Origin: Clostridium sp. CAG:590
Lineage (GTDB): Bacteria; Bacillota; Clostridia; Lachnospirales; Lachnospiraceae
NCBI GenBank assembly: GCA_000431135.1
Contig: HF987837.1
Location: 1 to 40,220, forward strand
Length of the DNA stretch: 40,220 bases
Direction of reading: 5' to 3'
The notes beneath the pieces were generated by a model that saw nothing but the letters and a program-made list of their open reading frames with translations, was not told the DNA's origin and made no database searches. Positions 7,889 through 16,547 of the stretch are shown piece by piece. Each line of letters starts with the position of its first letter. The first letter of the stretch is position 1. The position numbers and the translations under genes are program-made.

Positions 7889-7950
7889 ATGCTGTTTTAT
7901 GATAACGAAAATGGTGAACAAAGGAGTACTTTAATCAAAAGAGGTGCAGA

Positions 7951-8898
7951 ATGATTATTCAGACAGGAATGAGAACGGATATACCGGCATTTTATTCAAA
8001 ATGGCTATTGAATCGAATAAGAGAAGGCTTTGTATATGTGAGGAATCCGTATAATCCTAATCAGGTGACAAGATACAGTCTTTCACTGGAGGTTGTAGAT
8101 CTGATCGCATTTTGTACCAAGAATCCGGCGCCCATGCTGCCATATCTAGATGAATTAAAGAATTATGGTCAATACTGGTTTGTGACGATCACGTCGTATG
8201 GAAGAGATATTGAACCAAATGTTCCGGACAAAGAAGCTGTAATGAGAAGTTTTCAGCAATTGTCACAGACTGTGGGCGTGGATAGTGTAGGTTGGAGATA
8301 TGATCCTATTATCGTAGATTCAAAGCATACGGTAGAATGGCATATATCTGAATTTGAGAAAATGGCAGCTACACTTAGCGGCTATACAAGAACGTGTGTT
8401 ATCAGTTTTATTGATATTTATAAAAAGGTGCAACGGAATTTTCCGGAGGCAAAGGCGGTACAGAAAAAAGATCGTATTACCATTGGAAAGGCTTTGATAG
8501 AGATTGCTGCCCAATATGGTATGACGATCAAACCGTGTGCGGAAGGAAATGATCTTGCCGTATATGGAGCGGATTGTTCCGGGTGTATGACAGTGGCTAC
8601 ATATGAGAAGGCACTTCATAGCAGATTGGAAGTTCCTAAGAGAAAGACAAATCAAAGGGATGGTGCGTGCGCCTGCCTGTTAGGTGTAGATATCGGTGCG
8701 TATGATACTTGTGGTCATTTGTGTAAGTATTGTTATGCGAATACAGATGCAGCATTGGTGAATCAGAATAGAAGAAAGCATGATCCGGATTCACCGTTTC
8801 TGTTAGACGGAAGTATGCCGGGAGATGTTATACACGAAGCAGTACAGAAAAGCTGGATCGACAGACAGATGTGTCTGGATCTGGAGGATATGATTTAG
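7951..8898 (+). CDS. DUF1848 protein with radical-SAM-like cysteine cluster
   Basis: The 315-residue protein is of the DUF1848 family. The N-terminus (MIIQTGMRTDIPAFYSKWL) and the YWFVTITSYGRDIEPNVP segment are typical. Near the C-terminus, C254-x3-C258-x2-C261 (CGHLCKYCYAN) has the spacing of a radical-SAM [4Fe-4S] site, and further cysteines lie just upstream (CSGC and CACL). An unusual point is that the cluster is C-terminal rather than N-terminal. The biochemical function is not established. It lies 62 bp after the esterase and 33 bp before the yhdT-panF pair, all in the same direction. Confidence 0.85.
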   Translation: MIIQTGMRTDIPAFYSKWLLNRIREGFVYVRNPYNPNQVTRYSLSLEVVDLIAFCTKNPAPMLPYLDELKNYGQYWFVTITSYGRDIEPNVPDKEAVMRSFQQLSQTVGVDSVGWRYDPIIVDSKHTVEWHISEFEKMAATLSGYTRTCVISFIDIYKKVQRNFPEAKAVQKKDRITIGKALIEIAAQYGMTIKPCAEGNDLAVYGADCSGCMTVATYEKALHSRLEVPKRKTNQRDGACACLLGVDIGAYDTCGHLCKYCYANTDAALVNQNRRKHDPDSPFLLDGSMPGDVIHEAVQKSWIDRQMCLDLEDMI

Positions 8899-8931
8899 AA
8901 CAAAAGTGGTTTTATTATTTGGAGAGGAGAT

Positions 8932-9201
8932 ATGACAAGGATGAAATTGACGAAAGAAGAGAAACATAAGCAATGCCTGAAAGAGATCAAAGCAACATTA
9001 CTGGTTGTATTGATCTGTTTTTTGTGGCATGTGCTTACTGCATTTTTATTAAATTCTACGGGATGGGTGATATTCCATATGCCGGCATGGTTTGTGGTTT
9101 CGGTATTTGGTACGGTCATTCTTGCAATAATAGGAGTCTTTGTACTCCTCCGGTTTGTATTTATAGATTTTTCTTATGATGAGGAGGACGAAGATGAATA
9201 A
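8932..9201 (+). CDS. YhdT-like (DUF997) small membrane protein
   Basis: The 89-residue protein has a basic N-terminus, two hydrophobic helices (about residues 20-42 and 50-73) and an acidic tail ending DEEDEDE. It matches the YhdT/DUF997 proteins that are encoded directly before sodium/pantothenate symporters. GGAGAGGAG (8921-8929) precedes ATG 8932. It overlaps the downstream panF gene by 8 bp, so the two are translationally coupled. It is probably an accessory subunit of the transporter, but its role is not known. Confidence 0.8.
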   Translation: MTRMKLTKEEKHKQCLKEIKATLLVVLICFLWHVLTAFLLNSTGWVIFHMPAWFVVSVFGTVILAIIGVFVLLRFVFIDFSYDEEDEDE

Positions 9202-10681
9202 GGATCAGATTATCATTTTATCCGTTTTTCTTGGATATTTGCTTTTTAATGTGATTTTGAGCTTTGTGTATAGCAAAAAGGAAGAAAAACAATTGAAAGG
9301 TTCTTCGGAAGAGAAGTATTTCATTGGCGGAAGAAATATGAACGGTATCGTTCTTGCTATGACGATCATGGCAACTTATACGTCTGCAAGTTCTTTTATC
9401 TCCGGACCAGGGGCAGCGGGACTTACTTATGGCTATGCACAGGTGTGGATTGCAGCAATACAGGTTCCGGTTACATTCCTTGTGCTTGGCGTGTTGGGGA
9501 ATAAGCTGGCACTTGTTTCCCGTAGAACAGGTGCATTTACCGTAGTCGGTTATTTTAAGGCACGATATAAGAGTGATGCACTGGTAATCATTACAAGTCT
9601 TGGGTTGATCGCATTCTTTATTGCACAGATGATCAGTCAGTTTACGGGTGGAGCAACTCTGATTGCTTCGATTACCGGAATGGATCATGTGACATCTCTT
9701 TTGATCTTTGGAACGGTTGTTATTCTGTACACGGCTGTCGGTGGATTTAGTGCAGTTGTGATCACGGATACGATTCAGGGAATTGTCATGTGTGTGGGAA
9801 CATTTCTGTTTATACTGTTTGTATTGAAAGCAGGAGGGGGACTGGCATCGATTGATGCAGGTCTTGCTGCTAATCTGCCGGATATATACAATGATATTTT
9901 TTCTAAGTACACGCCGGGTGGTCTGCTTAGTTATTGGATTTTAGTAGGTTTTGGAACATTAGGACTTCCACAGACTGCGGTGCGTGCGATGGGATTTAAG
10001 GATACGAAGAGTATGCATAAGGCTATGTGGATTGGTGTATTAACGTGTGGCTTTGTTATTATCGGTATGCATTTGGCCGGTGCATGGGCTGGTGCTTTGG
10101 TAGATACCGATAATCTGCCGACTTCTGATTACTTCATTCCGTATATTGTGCAAAAGATCATGCCATCCGGTATTGCGGCTATATTTTTAGCGGCACCAAT
10201 GGCAGCGGTTATGTCTACTGCGGATTCGCTGTTGATTCTCGCAACGGCAGCAATTGTAAAGGATCTGTGGAAAAATTATGTAGTGAAGGATGATCCGGCT
10301 AAAAACGAAACATATGAAAAACATGTAAAGATGGTAAGTACGATTGTTACCATGGTATTAGGAGCGATTGTTATTGTGTTGACGGTCAATCCACCGGATA
10401 TTATCTTCCTGCTTAACATGTTTGCATTTGGCGGCTTGGAATGTACGTTCTTCTGGCCGCTTGTGGGAGGTCTTTTCTGGAAAAAAGGAACCGGATTGGC
10501 AGCGGTTTGCAGTAGTGTAGGTGCGATCGCAACCTATATTTTTGCAACCTATTTTATCCATATTGCAGGACTGAATGCAGTTGTGTGGGGACTGTTAGTA
10601 GGTGGAATACTGTATTTTGTGATCGGGGAGATAACGGGAAGAAAAGGATTGGATGCCGATATTTTAGATAAATGTTTCTAA
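9194..10681 (+). CDS. panF: Sodium/pantothenate symporter
   Basis: The 495-residue member of the sodium:solute symporter family has about thirteen membrane helices. YFIGGRNMNGIVLAMTIMA and TYTSASSFISGPGAAG near the N-terminus are characteristic of the PanF branch, which imports pantothenate (vitamin B5) with Na+ for coenzyme A synthesis. ATG 9194 follows GAGGAGG (9181-9187). An earlier in-frame ATG at 9176 lies inside the YhdT coding end without a ribosome site. Gene order yhdT-panF supports the assignment. Substrate specificity is inferred from family and context. Confidence 0.85.
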   Translation: MNKDQIIILSVFLGYLLFNVILSFVYSKKEEKQLKGSSEEKYFIGGRNMNGIVLAMTIMATYTSASSFISGPGAAGLTYGYAQVWIAAIQVPVTFLVLGVLGNKLALVSRRTGAFTVVGYFKARYKSDALVIITSLGLIAFFIAQMISQFTGGATLIASITGMDHVTSLLIFGTVVILYTAVGGFSAVVITDTIQGIVMCVGTFLFILFVLKAGGGLASIDAGLAANLPDIYNDIFSKYTPGGLLSYWILVGFGTLGLPQTAVRAMGFKDTKSMHKAMWIGVLTCGFVIIGMHLAGAWAGALVDTDNLPTSDYFIPYIVQKIMPSGIAAIFLAAPMAAVMSTADSLLILATAAIVKDLWKNYVVKDDPAKNETYEKHVKMVSTIVTMVLGAIVIVLTVNPPDIIFLLNMFAFGGLECTFFWPLVGGLFWKKGTGLAAVCSSVGAIATYIFATYFIHIAGLNAVVWGLLVGGILYFVIGEITGRKGLDADILDKCF

Positions 10682-10688
10682 AACAATG
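10668..10688. repeat. 21-bp sequence shared with 18436-18456
   Basis: The 21 bases covering the last codons and stop of panF (core AAATGTTTCTAAAACAATG) are identical to 18436-18456, just before the 34-bp repeat array. A chance exact match of this length is unlikely in 40 kb. Confidence 0.7.
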
Positions 10689-10730
10689 GATTCATAGCAA
10701 TATCGCGGTATTCCTGCCGAGAAGAGTAAT

Positions 10731-10820
10731 ATGGTTCAAATTGGAAATGACGGTTATAAAATCATAAAAAGGACAAACACCGGAGTATCACCGGCTTCAA
10801 ATCCGCTGCGAAAGGCATAA
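10731..10820 (+). CDS. Possible 29-codon small ORF, unrecognised
   Basis: ATG 10731 to TAA 10818-10820 encodes a basic peptide beginning MVQIGNDGYKIIKR and ending SNPLRKA. GAAGAG precedes the start at 10720-10725. No family is recognised and no terminator or promoter supports it. It may equally be the tail of a decayed gene or random. Confidence 0.2.
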   Translation: MVQIGNDGYKIIKRTNTGVSPASNPLRKA

Positions 10821-10890
10821 AAAGAGTTGACACCTGAATTACCGTAAAGTTGGCGCATCTGTATGTTTTGTAAGCGTGCATTATAGCATT

Positions 10891-12093
10891 TTAATTTATA
10901 TATTTTTTGCGATATTCATTGGGTGAAATGAAGGCATATTTCCGGAAAACACGGGAAAAATGTCCGGGAGAAGAAAAACCAAGATACACACTGATAGCAG
11001 TTAAAGATTTATTTGTGTAGTGGAGGAGGTATTTGGCTTCTTCTATTTTTTTACTGAGTATAAAATCAGTGAGAGTGATATTACTTTCTGCTTTAAATCG
11101 TTTTGAAAGATAGGATCTGCTCATAAAAAACTCTTTTGACATAGCCTCTACAGTAATTGCTTCCGATATATGATGATTAATATAATTAGATACATCCGAA
11201 ACGAGCTGGGATGTATGACTTCCTTCGTGCAATTGATTTACATGTTTGGCAAAGTCCATAATCATAAGATGACGCAGATTAATAATTTCATAATAATCAT
11301 TTGATGATTCGCAATTTTGAATGTAGCTACTACTTAGCGTGAAGGCATCGTCTGGACTCATGCCTCCATGAATGGCTGCACGGGAGACAAGTGTAGAGGT
11401 AACGATGAATGTGTCTTTTAATTGACGGAGCTGGTTGTCAGACATTGTGCCTACCTTTAGAGCGGATGAATCTTTAATCAGTTCGGATAAAGACATATAA
11501 TCTCCTTTTCGAATCAGATTCATTACGTTCTGTTCCAGATCATAAGTATTGTGAAGATTTTGATCCTGTTCAAAAAGTTCTTTGGAGAAAATTCTGTCGG
11601 CATTAAGGCTGTTTATAGATTTCATAAGTTGTGTCTGTAAGGAACCATTAATAAAAATATCCTGAAGATAACATTTCTCATTGTTTAATATGTAATTAAA
11701 AAAACACATAATCTGCATAAGACTTTCTAATGGTATATGAATGATCTCCCGCATGGCAATTATAAAATCGTCAACATCTGCACTATCTACATTTAATTGA
11801 GAAGCCAGTTCCTGAAGCGTTGTTATAGAATCAGAAACCTGACTTGTAGGACCGATTACGATCTTATAGTCATTGGAATTGAGGACACCATAGTAGCTAA
11901 ACTGTGGAGTTAAGAAATAACTGATATGTTCAGATATTTTTAAGATGTCTGACTGATATATAGAAATGGGATCTTTAACAAGTTTAACTGTGGAATGGTA
12001 AAAAATAAGTGTATTGTTTTTATAAATGTGAATAGGAACCCCGAAGAGATTACCTGTTATAGTACCGATATAATCATAATCAATGGCTTGCAT
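10891..12093 (-). CDS. AraC-family transcriptional regulator with N-terminal sensor region
   Basis: This is a 400-residue protein. The last 100 residues form a two-helix-turn-helix AraC domain (ITVEAMSKEFFMSRSYLSKR, then the second motif with SVYLGFSSPGHFSRVFRKY and the closing SPNEYRK). The first 280 residues are an unrecognised, possibly GAF/PocR-like cytoplasmic sensor. AAGGAGG at 12107-12101 (minus) supports ATG 12093. A good promoter (TTGCAC, 17 bp, TATAAT) lies at 12150-12122. It is divergent from the chemotaxis receptor across 123 bp, so it may control that receptor, itself or both. The ligand is unknown. Confidence 0.85.
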   Translation of the reverse strand: MQAIDYDYIGTITGNLFGVPIHIYKNNTLIFYHSTVKLVKDPISIYQSDILKISEHISYFLTPQFSYYGVLNSNDYKIVIGPTSQVSDSITTLQELASQLNVDSADVDDFIIAMREIIHIPLESLMQIMCFFNYILNNEKCYLQDIFINGSLQTQLMKSINSLNADRIFSKELFEQDQNLHNTYDLEQNVMNLIRKGDYMSLSELIKDSSALKVGTMSDNQLRQLKDTFIVTSTLVSRAAIHGGMSPDDAFTLSSSYIQNCESSNDYYEIINLRHLMIMDFAKHVNQLHEGSHTSQLVSDVSNYINHHISEAITVEAMSKEFFMSRSYLSKRFKAESNITLTDFILSKKIEEAKYLLHYTNKSLTAISVYLGFSSPGHFSRVFRKYAFISPNEYRKKYIN

Positions 12094-12121
12094 GGTAGAA
12101 CCTCCTTATAATTTGAACACA

Positions 12122-12150
12122 ATTATACTATTATGGACACAAATGTGCAA
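12122..12150 (-). promoter_or_regulatory. Promoter of the AraC-type gene
   Basis: On the minus strand TTGCAC (12150-12145), a 17-bp spacer and TATAAT (12127-12122) form a near-consensus vegetative promoter about 29 bases before the start codon. Confidence 0.7.
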
Positions 12151-12216
12151 GATATGTGTAAAAGACAATGATATAATCACTTTTCAGAAAAAATATAAGA
12201 AAGGAACCTATGAATC

Positions 12217-13920
12217 ATGTACACAAACCATGCAGAAAAGAAAATCGAAAATATGAAACTACAGGAAAGAATAGCTTATGGATACAAGAAAGTAATTATA
12301 ATGATGCTTATTTCAGGGCTGCTTTCCATAATGGCGATCGGTATATTGTTCGCCAGCCTTATAAATTATGTTGGGAAAATTAATGCTACCGATATAGCGG
12401 TCAAAATGTGCCGGGTAGATGTCAATGCCGCAGCGAGAAATGTAAGAGAGATGGCATTAAATGATGATACATCTTCTTATGATGATTATGAAAACACCAT
12501 AACATCATTACTTACAGATGTTGATGCTCAGTTAAAAATAATAAAAGAAACAGGTGTTATTTCAGATAAGGATTATAAAGAATATGCCACAACGTTATCT
12601 GATTGGCATGATATCAGTTCTTCTATTTTAGAAGAGATCAAATCAGGAGATCAGAAGCAGGGTACAGAGGATATTCTTACGAAATGTACACCAGCATTAA
12701 ATAAATTAGTAGATCTTGCTTCGAAATTAGATGATATTACAGATAAAGCCAGTGATAAGGCAGTAAGGAATACAATAATATGTGCTATTACAGGAATTAT
12801 CTGTATTATTTTCTTTTTAACTCTGGCATGGGTGATTTCAAGAAAAATAAGCAAAAAAGTTCTTTCCAGCATTTTGGAACCGTTACATGCGATTGAGGAT
12901 GTTGCAAAAGAATTAACAGAAGGAAACTTACATAGTATGTTAGAGTATCATTCGGAAGACGAAATTGGACGATTGGCACATAGTATGCGTAAATCCATCC
13001 GGATTCTGGGTTCTTATGTGGATGATATAGACCGTGCAATGAAACTGTTTTCAGAAGGGAATTTTGATGTACAGCCTGACGTGGAATGGAAAGGGGATTT
13101 TATCGGAATTCTGAATTCCTTTATGACATTTGAGAAAAGTATGGCAGATATGGTAAAGGGAATACAAGGGGTTTCGAATCAGGTGTCTGGCGGTGCAGAA
13201 CAAGTGGCATCCGGTGCAACGGAGCTGGCAGATGGAGCTATGAATCAGGCAGCGGCGATAGAGGAATTAACGGCAACGGTTGAGAATGTTTCCGAACAGG
13301 TAAAGAAAAATTCAAATGCGGCAGATGAGATTAGTACGAAAGTAGAAAATCTTGGAAGTGATATTTTAGAAAACAATAATCAGATGCATGAGATGGTCAA
13401 TTCCATGCTTGAAATTAAAGATGCGTCCGTGCAGATTGATAAAATTATTGAAACAATCAATGAGATCGCATCACAGACGAATCTTCTTGCGTTAAATGCT
13501 TCCATTGAGGCTGCAAGAGCCGGCGAAGCAGGTAAGGGATTTACTGTTGTAGCAAATCAGGTCAATCAGTTGGCAGATCAGAGCTCACAGGCAGTAAAAG
13601 AATCATCTGCATTAATTAAAACCTCGGTCAATGCGGTTGGAAAAGGTGTTTTGATAGCAGAGGAAACCGCACGACAGTTAGAAAAGATTGCAGAAGATTC
13701 AAAGACGATTACAGAAGAGGTATCCGGTATTGCAGAGACACTCGCAGACCAGACAACGGAGATACAGCAGATCAATGAAGGAATAGAACAGATTAATGAT
13801 GTTGTACAGAGTAATTCCGCAACTTCTGAAGAGTGTGCGGCAACGAGTCAGGAAATGAGTGGCGAAGCAGAACGTTTACGTAATATGATACGGGAAATTA
13901 AAGTGGCTGAATTTAAATAA
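12217..13920 (+). CDS. Methyl-accepting chemotaxis protein
   Basis: The 567-residue receptor has TM1 at about residues 25-51, an extracytoplasmic helical ligand region of about 135 residues rich in Asp and Lys (four-helix-bundle type), TM2 at about 186-208, HAMP at about 209-265 and a cytoplasmic signalling coiled coil to the end. The hairpin tip reads SQTNLLALNASIEAARAGEA, the CheA/CheW contact. It signals attractants or repellents to the flagellar motor. AAGGAA (12201-12206) precedes ATG 12217. It is divergent from the AraC gene, and a TATAAT lies at 12172-12177. The ligand is unknown. Confidence 0.95.
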   Translation: MYTNHAEKKIENMKLQERIAYGYKKVIIMMLISGLLSIMAIGILFASLINYVGKINATDIAVKMCRVDVNAAARNVREMALNDDTSSYDDYENTITSLLTDVDAQLKIIKETGVISDKDYKEYATTLSDWHDISSSILEEIKSGDQKQGTEDILTKCTPALNKLVDLASKLDDITDKASDKAVRNTIICAITGIICIIFFLTLAWVISRKISKKVLSSILEPLHAIEDVAKELTEGNLHSMLEYHSEDEIGRLAHSMRKSIRILGSYVDDIDRAMKLFSEGNFDVQPDVEWKGDFIGILNSFMTFEKSMADMVKGIQGVSNQVSGGAEQVASGATELADGAMNQAAAIEELTATVENVSEQVKKNSNAADEISTKVENLGSDILENNNQMHEMVNSMLEIKDASVQIDKIIETINEIASQTNLLALNASIEAARAGEAGKGFTVVANQVNQLADQSSQAVKESSALIKTSVNAVGKGVLIAEETARQLEKIAEDSKTITEEVSGIAETLADQTTEIQQINEGIEQINDVVQSNSATSEECAATSQEMSGEAERLRNMIREIKVAEFK

Positions 13921-13963
13921 ACAGGGAATGTGTTTCGTATTGGCTTGAAAAGGATAGTTAGAT

Positions 13964-14546
13964 ATGAGTGAATATATAGGTGAAATGTTTACGAAAATAG
14001 ATTTTGATAAGATTATTAACATAATTGAATCATCTATGGATGACTATTTGTATGTGATGGATTTACAAGCAGATACCTATAGGATTTCTCCTTTCGCACT
14101 GGAAAGATATCTTATCGGTTATTAAACATTATGATATTACACCTGAAAGTTTATGTGTGGAGATAACAGAGAGCGGATATATGGATATGACACCCCGTTT
14201 TTGTAATTTAAGAAAAAAACTTAAAGATAATAAGATCTCTTTTGCACTTGATGATTTTGGAACCGGATATTCAAATTTGCATTGTATTTGTGATATGAAT
14301 CCGGATTATGTGAAAATAGATAAAGATTTTACTACAAGGGCGATGAGTAATGCACGGGATTATGAATTGTTTAAAAAGATCATAGATATGGTGCACAGTA
14401 TCGGCATAAAAATATGCATAGAAGGTGTAGAAAAAAGTGAGTGGGATCAGATATTAAAAAAATTAAATGTAGACTATCTGCAGGGATATCTGTTTGGAAA
14501 ACCACGTGCGAAGAAACGGTTTGTTGACGAATTCCTGCTTTCATAA
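13964..14546 (+). pseudogene. GGDEF/EAL cyclic-di-GMP gene with large internal deletion
   Basis: ATG 13964 opens 53 codons ending LYVMDLQADTYRISPFALER, the typical N-terminal linker region of Firmicute GGDEF/EAL proteins, then stops at TAA 14123-14125. From about 14100 another frame continues directly into the second half of an EAL domain: LCVEITESGYMD, FALDDFGTGYSNL, VKIDKDF, IEGVE and YLQGYLFGKP. The whole GGDEF domain and the ExLxR start of EAL are missing, and the two halves are out of frame. A product starting at ATG 14157 (129 residues) would lack essential EAL residues. It follows the chemotaxis receptor in the same direction, as such genes often do. Confidence 0.85.
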
Positions 14547-14560
14547 GCCAGATGCTAAGA

Positions 14561-14599
14561 CGCAGAGCAAAAACGGAATGTTTGTGCCTGCGTTTTTTT
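14561..14599 (+). terminator. Rho-independent terminator
   Basis: CGCAG...GCAAAAAC pairs with GTTTGTGCCTGCG (imperfect stem, 14561-14592), followed by seven T residues (14593-14599). It ends the receptor/EAL-remnant unit. Confidence 0.7.
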
Positions 14600-14638
14600 C
14601 ATAAGGTTGTATCGGAGTGGAAGAAAATGACGAATATT

Positions 14639-14699
14639 GTAGAAATATGACAAAAATAGGTATGCGAATTTATGGATATAAGGTATAATAGATGTGTTG
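14639..14699 (+). promoter_or_regulatory. Conserved 62-bp promoter cassette, copy 2
   Basis: TATAAT at 14684-14689 with TATGCG at 14661-14666. It is about 85% identical to 5492-5553. It drives the lipoprotein/DUF4230 operon starting at 14745. Both copies lie right after a hairpin or terminator. Confidence 0.65.
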
Positions 14700-14744
14700 T
14701 GGTAATTATATTGGTGGAATTTATTATATGAGGAGTAAATACTA

Positions 14745-15803
14745 ATGAAAAGAAGCGGTTTGTGTATTTGTTTTTGCCTATTTTGTTTAACCGGATGTGC
14801 AAAGGTTGATCAGGTTGCTATGGATCTGGCTAAGGAAAAATCAGGTATATTGGTCGATCAGGAATACTTACAGTATGAGAATTTAAAGAAAAACCATAAG
14901 CTAAATGATAAAGGGGAGTATAGTGATTCTAATATAGAAAACAAGAAAGAAGTTGTAAAGGATGGATCTGTTTACGTTACAATAGCGGATAATCCGAACT
15001 TGGCATTTGTTTTTTATAAAGATAAAGAACATACTCAAATGGTAGAATCTAATGCGTACTATAATCCGGGAGATTGCATTTATTATGATAAACCTATTGT
15101 TTCAAATAAGAACAGTGATAAATATGTTTTTTCAGGATTCAGAATTTATGATGTTTCGAATTCTGGAGAAAAAATAAATGAAATAAGTTGTAATTCGGAC
15201 TTGAAAGAGGGGTATATTCAGATTCCCGGGAATTATACCGGAAGTGATTTGATGCTTGTACCGATAGGAGATTATGAGGAAAGACTTCTCAAATTCAAGG
15301 ATTATTATATTGATGAAAATGGAAACGAAAATGATATTAGTGGAACATGGATTGTAAATGACGGAACGGTGAATGTCGATGGAAACACAGCAACAATAGA
15401 TTCTATTTTGGATTATTCGGTTACATATATGTATGACAATAATGATTATTATGTTGTCACCACAAATCCCAAGAATATAAATGATGCTTTAGATGATGGG
15501 TGCGTGCAGTTCGAAAATCAGTCAGCAACAAATGGTGTCGATAAGTTTGAAGTTGAACTGCATAGATATATTGATGTCAAACTTACGGTTAAGGGTACAA
15601 AAAGTGTCATAGTAAATGGAGAAAGAAAAAAAGTTAAGAAAAATAAACCGATTGAAGTAAAACATTTAAAGGTTGGCGACATGATTACTGTTGTATCAGA
15701 GGAAAAGTGTACATTTGAAAGTGATAATGTTAAAGTAGATACTTCGGAAGAGGTTAGTGAAGGATACAAGTATACATTAACCGTCAGAGATGTAAGCAGA
15801 TGA
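14745..15803 (+). CDS. Lipoprotein of unknown function
   Basis: The 352-residue product has a short signal peptide and lipobox LTGC with Cys18 as the lipidation site, so it is anchored on the outer face of the membrane. The mature part is rich in Asp, Asn and Tyr, probably beta-rich, and contains a possible internal repeat around the Tyr-Asp-Asn motifs at residues 215-245. I recognise no family. It is first in an apparent three-gene operon with two DUF4230 proteins (12-bp gaps), all behind the conserved promoter cassette, which suggests an envelope complex. AGGAG precedes ATG 14745 (14731-14735). Confidence 0.75.
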   Translation: MKRSGLCICFCLFCLTGCAKVDQVAMDLAKEKSGILVDQEYLQYENLKKNHKLNDKGEYSDSNIENKKEVVKDGSVYVTIADNPNLAFVFYKDKEHTQMVESNAYYNPGDCIYYDKPIVSNKNSDKYVFSGFRIYDVSNSGEKINEISCNSDLKEGYIQIPGNYTGSDLMLVPIGDYEERLLKFKDYYIDENGNENDISGTWIVNDGTVNVDGNTATIDSILDYSVTYMYDNNDYYVVTTNPKNINDALDDGCVQFENQSATNGVDKFEVELHRYIDVKLTVKGTKSVIVNGERKKVKKNKPIEVKHLKVGDMITVVSEEKCTFESDNVKVDTSEEVSEGYKYTLTVRDVSR

Positions 15804-15815
15804 AAGGAGCTATAA

Positions 15816-16535
15816 ATGGAATTCAAGGATATAATGAATAAACTGTTCAGGGGAATGGGTAAATGGATTTTTCCTGTTTTAGCAATTGCTTCGATAGTGT
15901 TACTGTTTTTTGTTATTTTTCCAATGTGCAATGATGCTGATGAAGTAGGAAAGGGAGTAGGAGACACCACGGGAAAACTGGTGGGGAAAGCAATTGGTAC
16001 ATATAAGGGCGTTACGGAAGGTGTTGAAGTTGGGTATGAAGAGGGGAAACAACAAGGATTAAGTAATGAAGATACGATTACTGAAATTAAAAATACAATG
16101 GAAAGCGTTGGCAGACTAGAGGTGTTAAAGGCACAGGTGAAAATCGATAAGTGTCAAAAAGTAGGGGAAAAATATGCAGTATTATATGTGAATGATTGTA
16201 ACGCAGTATATACAGTTGATCTAAACGAAGCAGAAGTTGTGCAAACAGATGATTCCATTGTTATTAGAGTTCCAGAACCGGAGATGACGGCTTATAAAGG
16301 AAATCCTGAAAAAAAAGCAGAATATAAAGCTGTATTTTCGTTTGGAAATGCAGAAGATGGAAAGATTGCGTATGAGAATTCAGAAATTAAAACAAATGAA
16401 GAAGTTAAGGATAAAATGTCAAATTATACGGAGTTAATGAATCAAGCGAAAAAAGCAGCAAAGGCACAAGTAAAAGATCTGGCAGACTTATTTAATCTTG
16501 ACGGAGCGACAATAGATGTTGAATTTTTGAAGTAA
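15816..16535 (+). CDS. Membrane-anchored DUF4230 protein (first of two)
   Basis: The 239-residue protein has one N-terminal membrane helix (about residues 15-37: WIFPVLAIASIVLLFFVIF), a Gly-rich segment (GKGVGDTTGKLVGKAIGTYKG) split by charged residues, and a C-terminal domain with the DUF4230 pattern: a beta-rich core (YAVLYVNDCNAVYTVDL, then IVIRVPEPEM) and a final helix ending in IDVEFLK. The DUF4230 function is unknown; the proteins sit with the domain outside the cell. AAGGAGC (15803-15809) precedes ATG 15816. It is related to the next gene over the core and terminal VDVEF motif. Confidence 0.75.
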   Translation: MEFKDIMNKLFRGMGKWIFPVLAIASIVLLFFVIFPMCNDADEVGKGVGDTTGKLVGKAIGTYKGVTEGVEVGYEEGKQQGLSNEDTITEIKNTMESVGRLEVLKAQVKIDKCQKVGEKYAVLYVNDCNAVYTVDLNEAEVVQTDDSIVIRVPEPEMTAYKGNPEKKAEYKAVFSFGNAEDGKIAYENSEIKTNEEVKDKMSNYTELMNQAKKAAKAQVKDLADLFNLDGATIDVEFLK

Positions 16536-16547
16536 GGAGATTGCACA

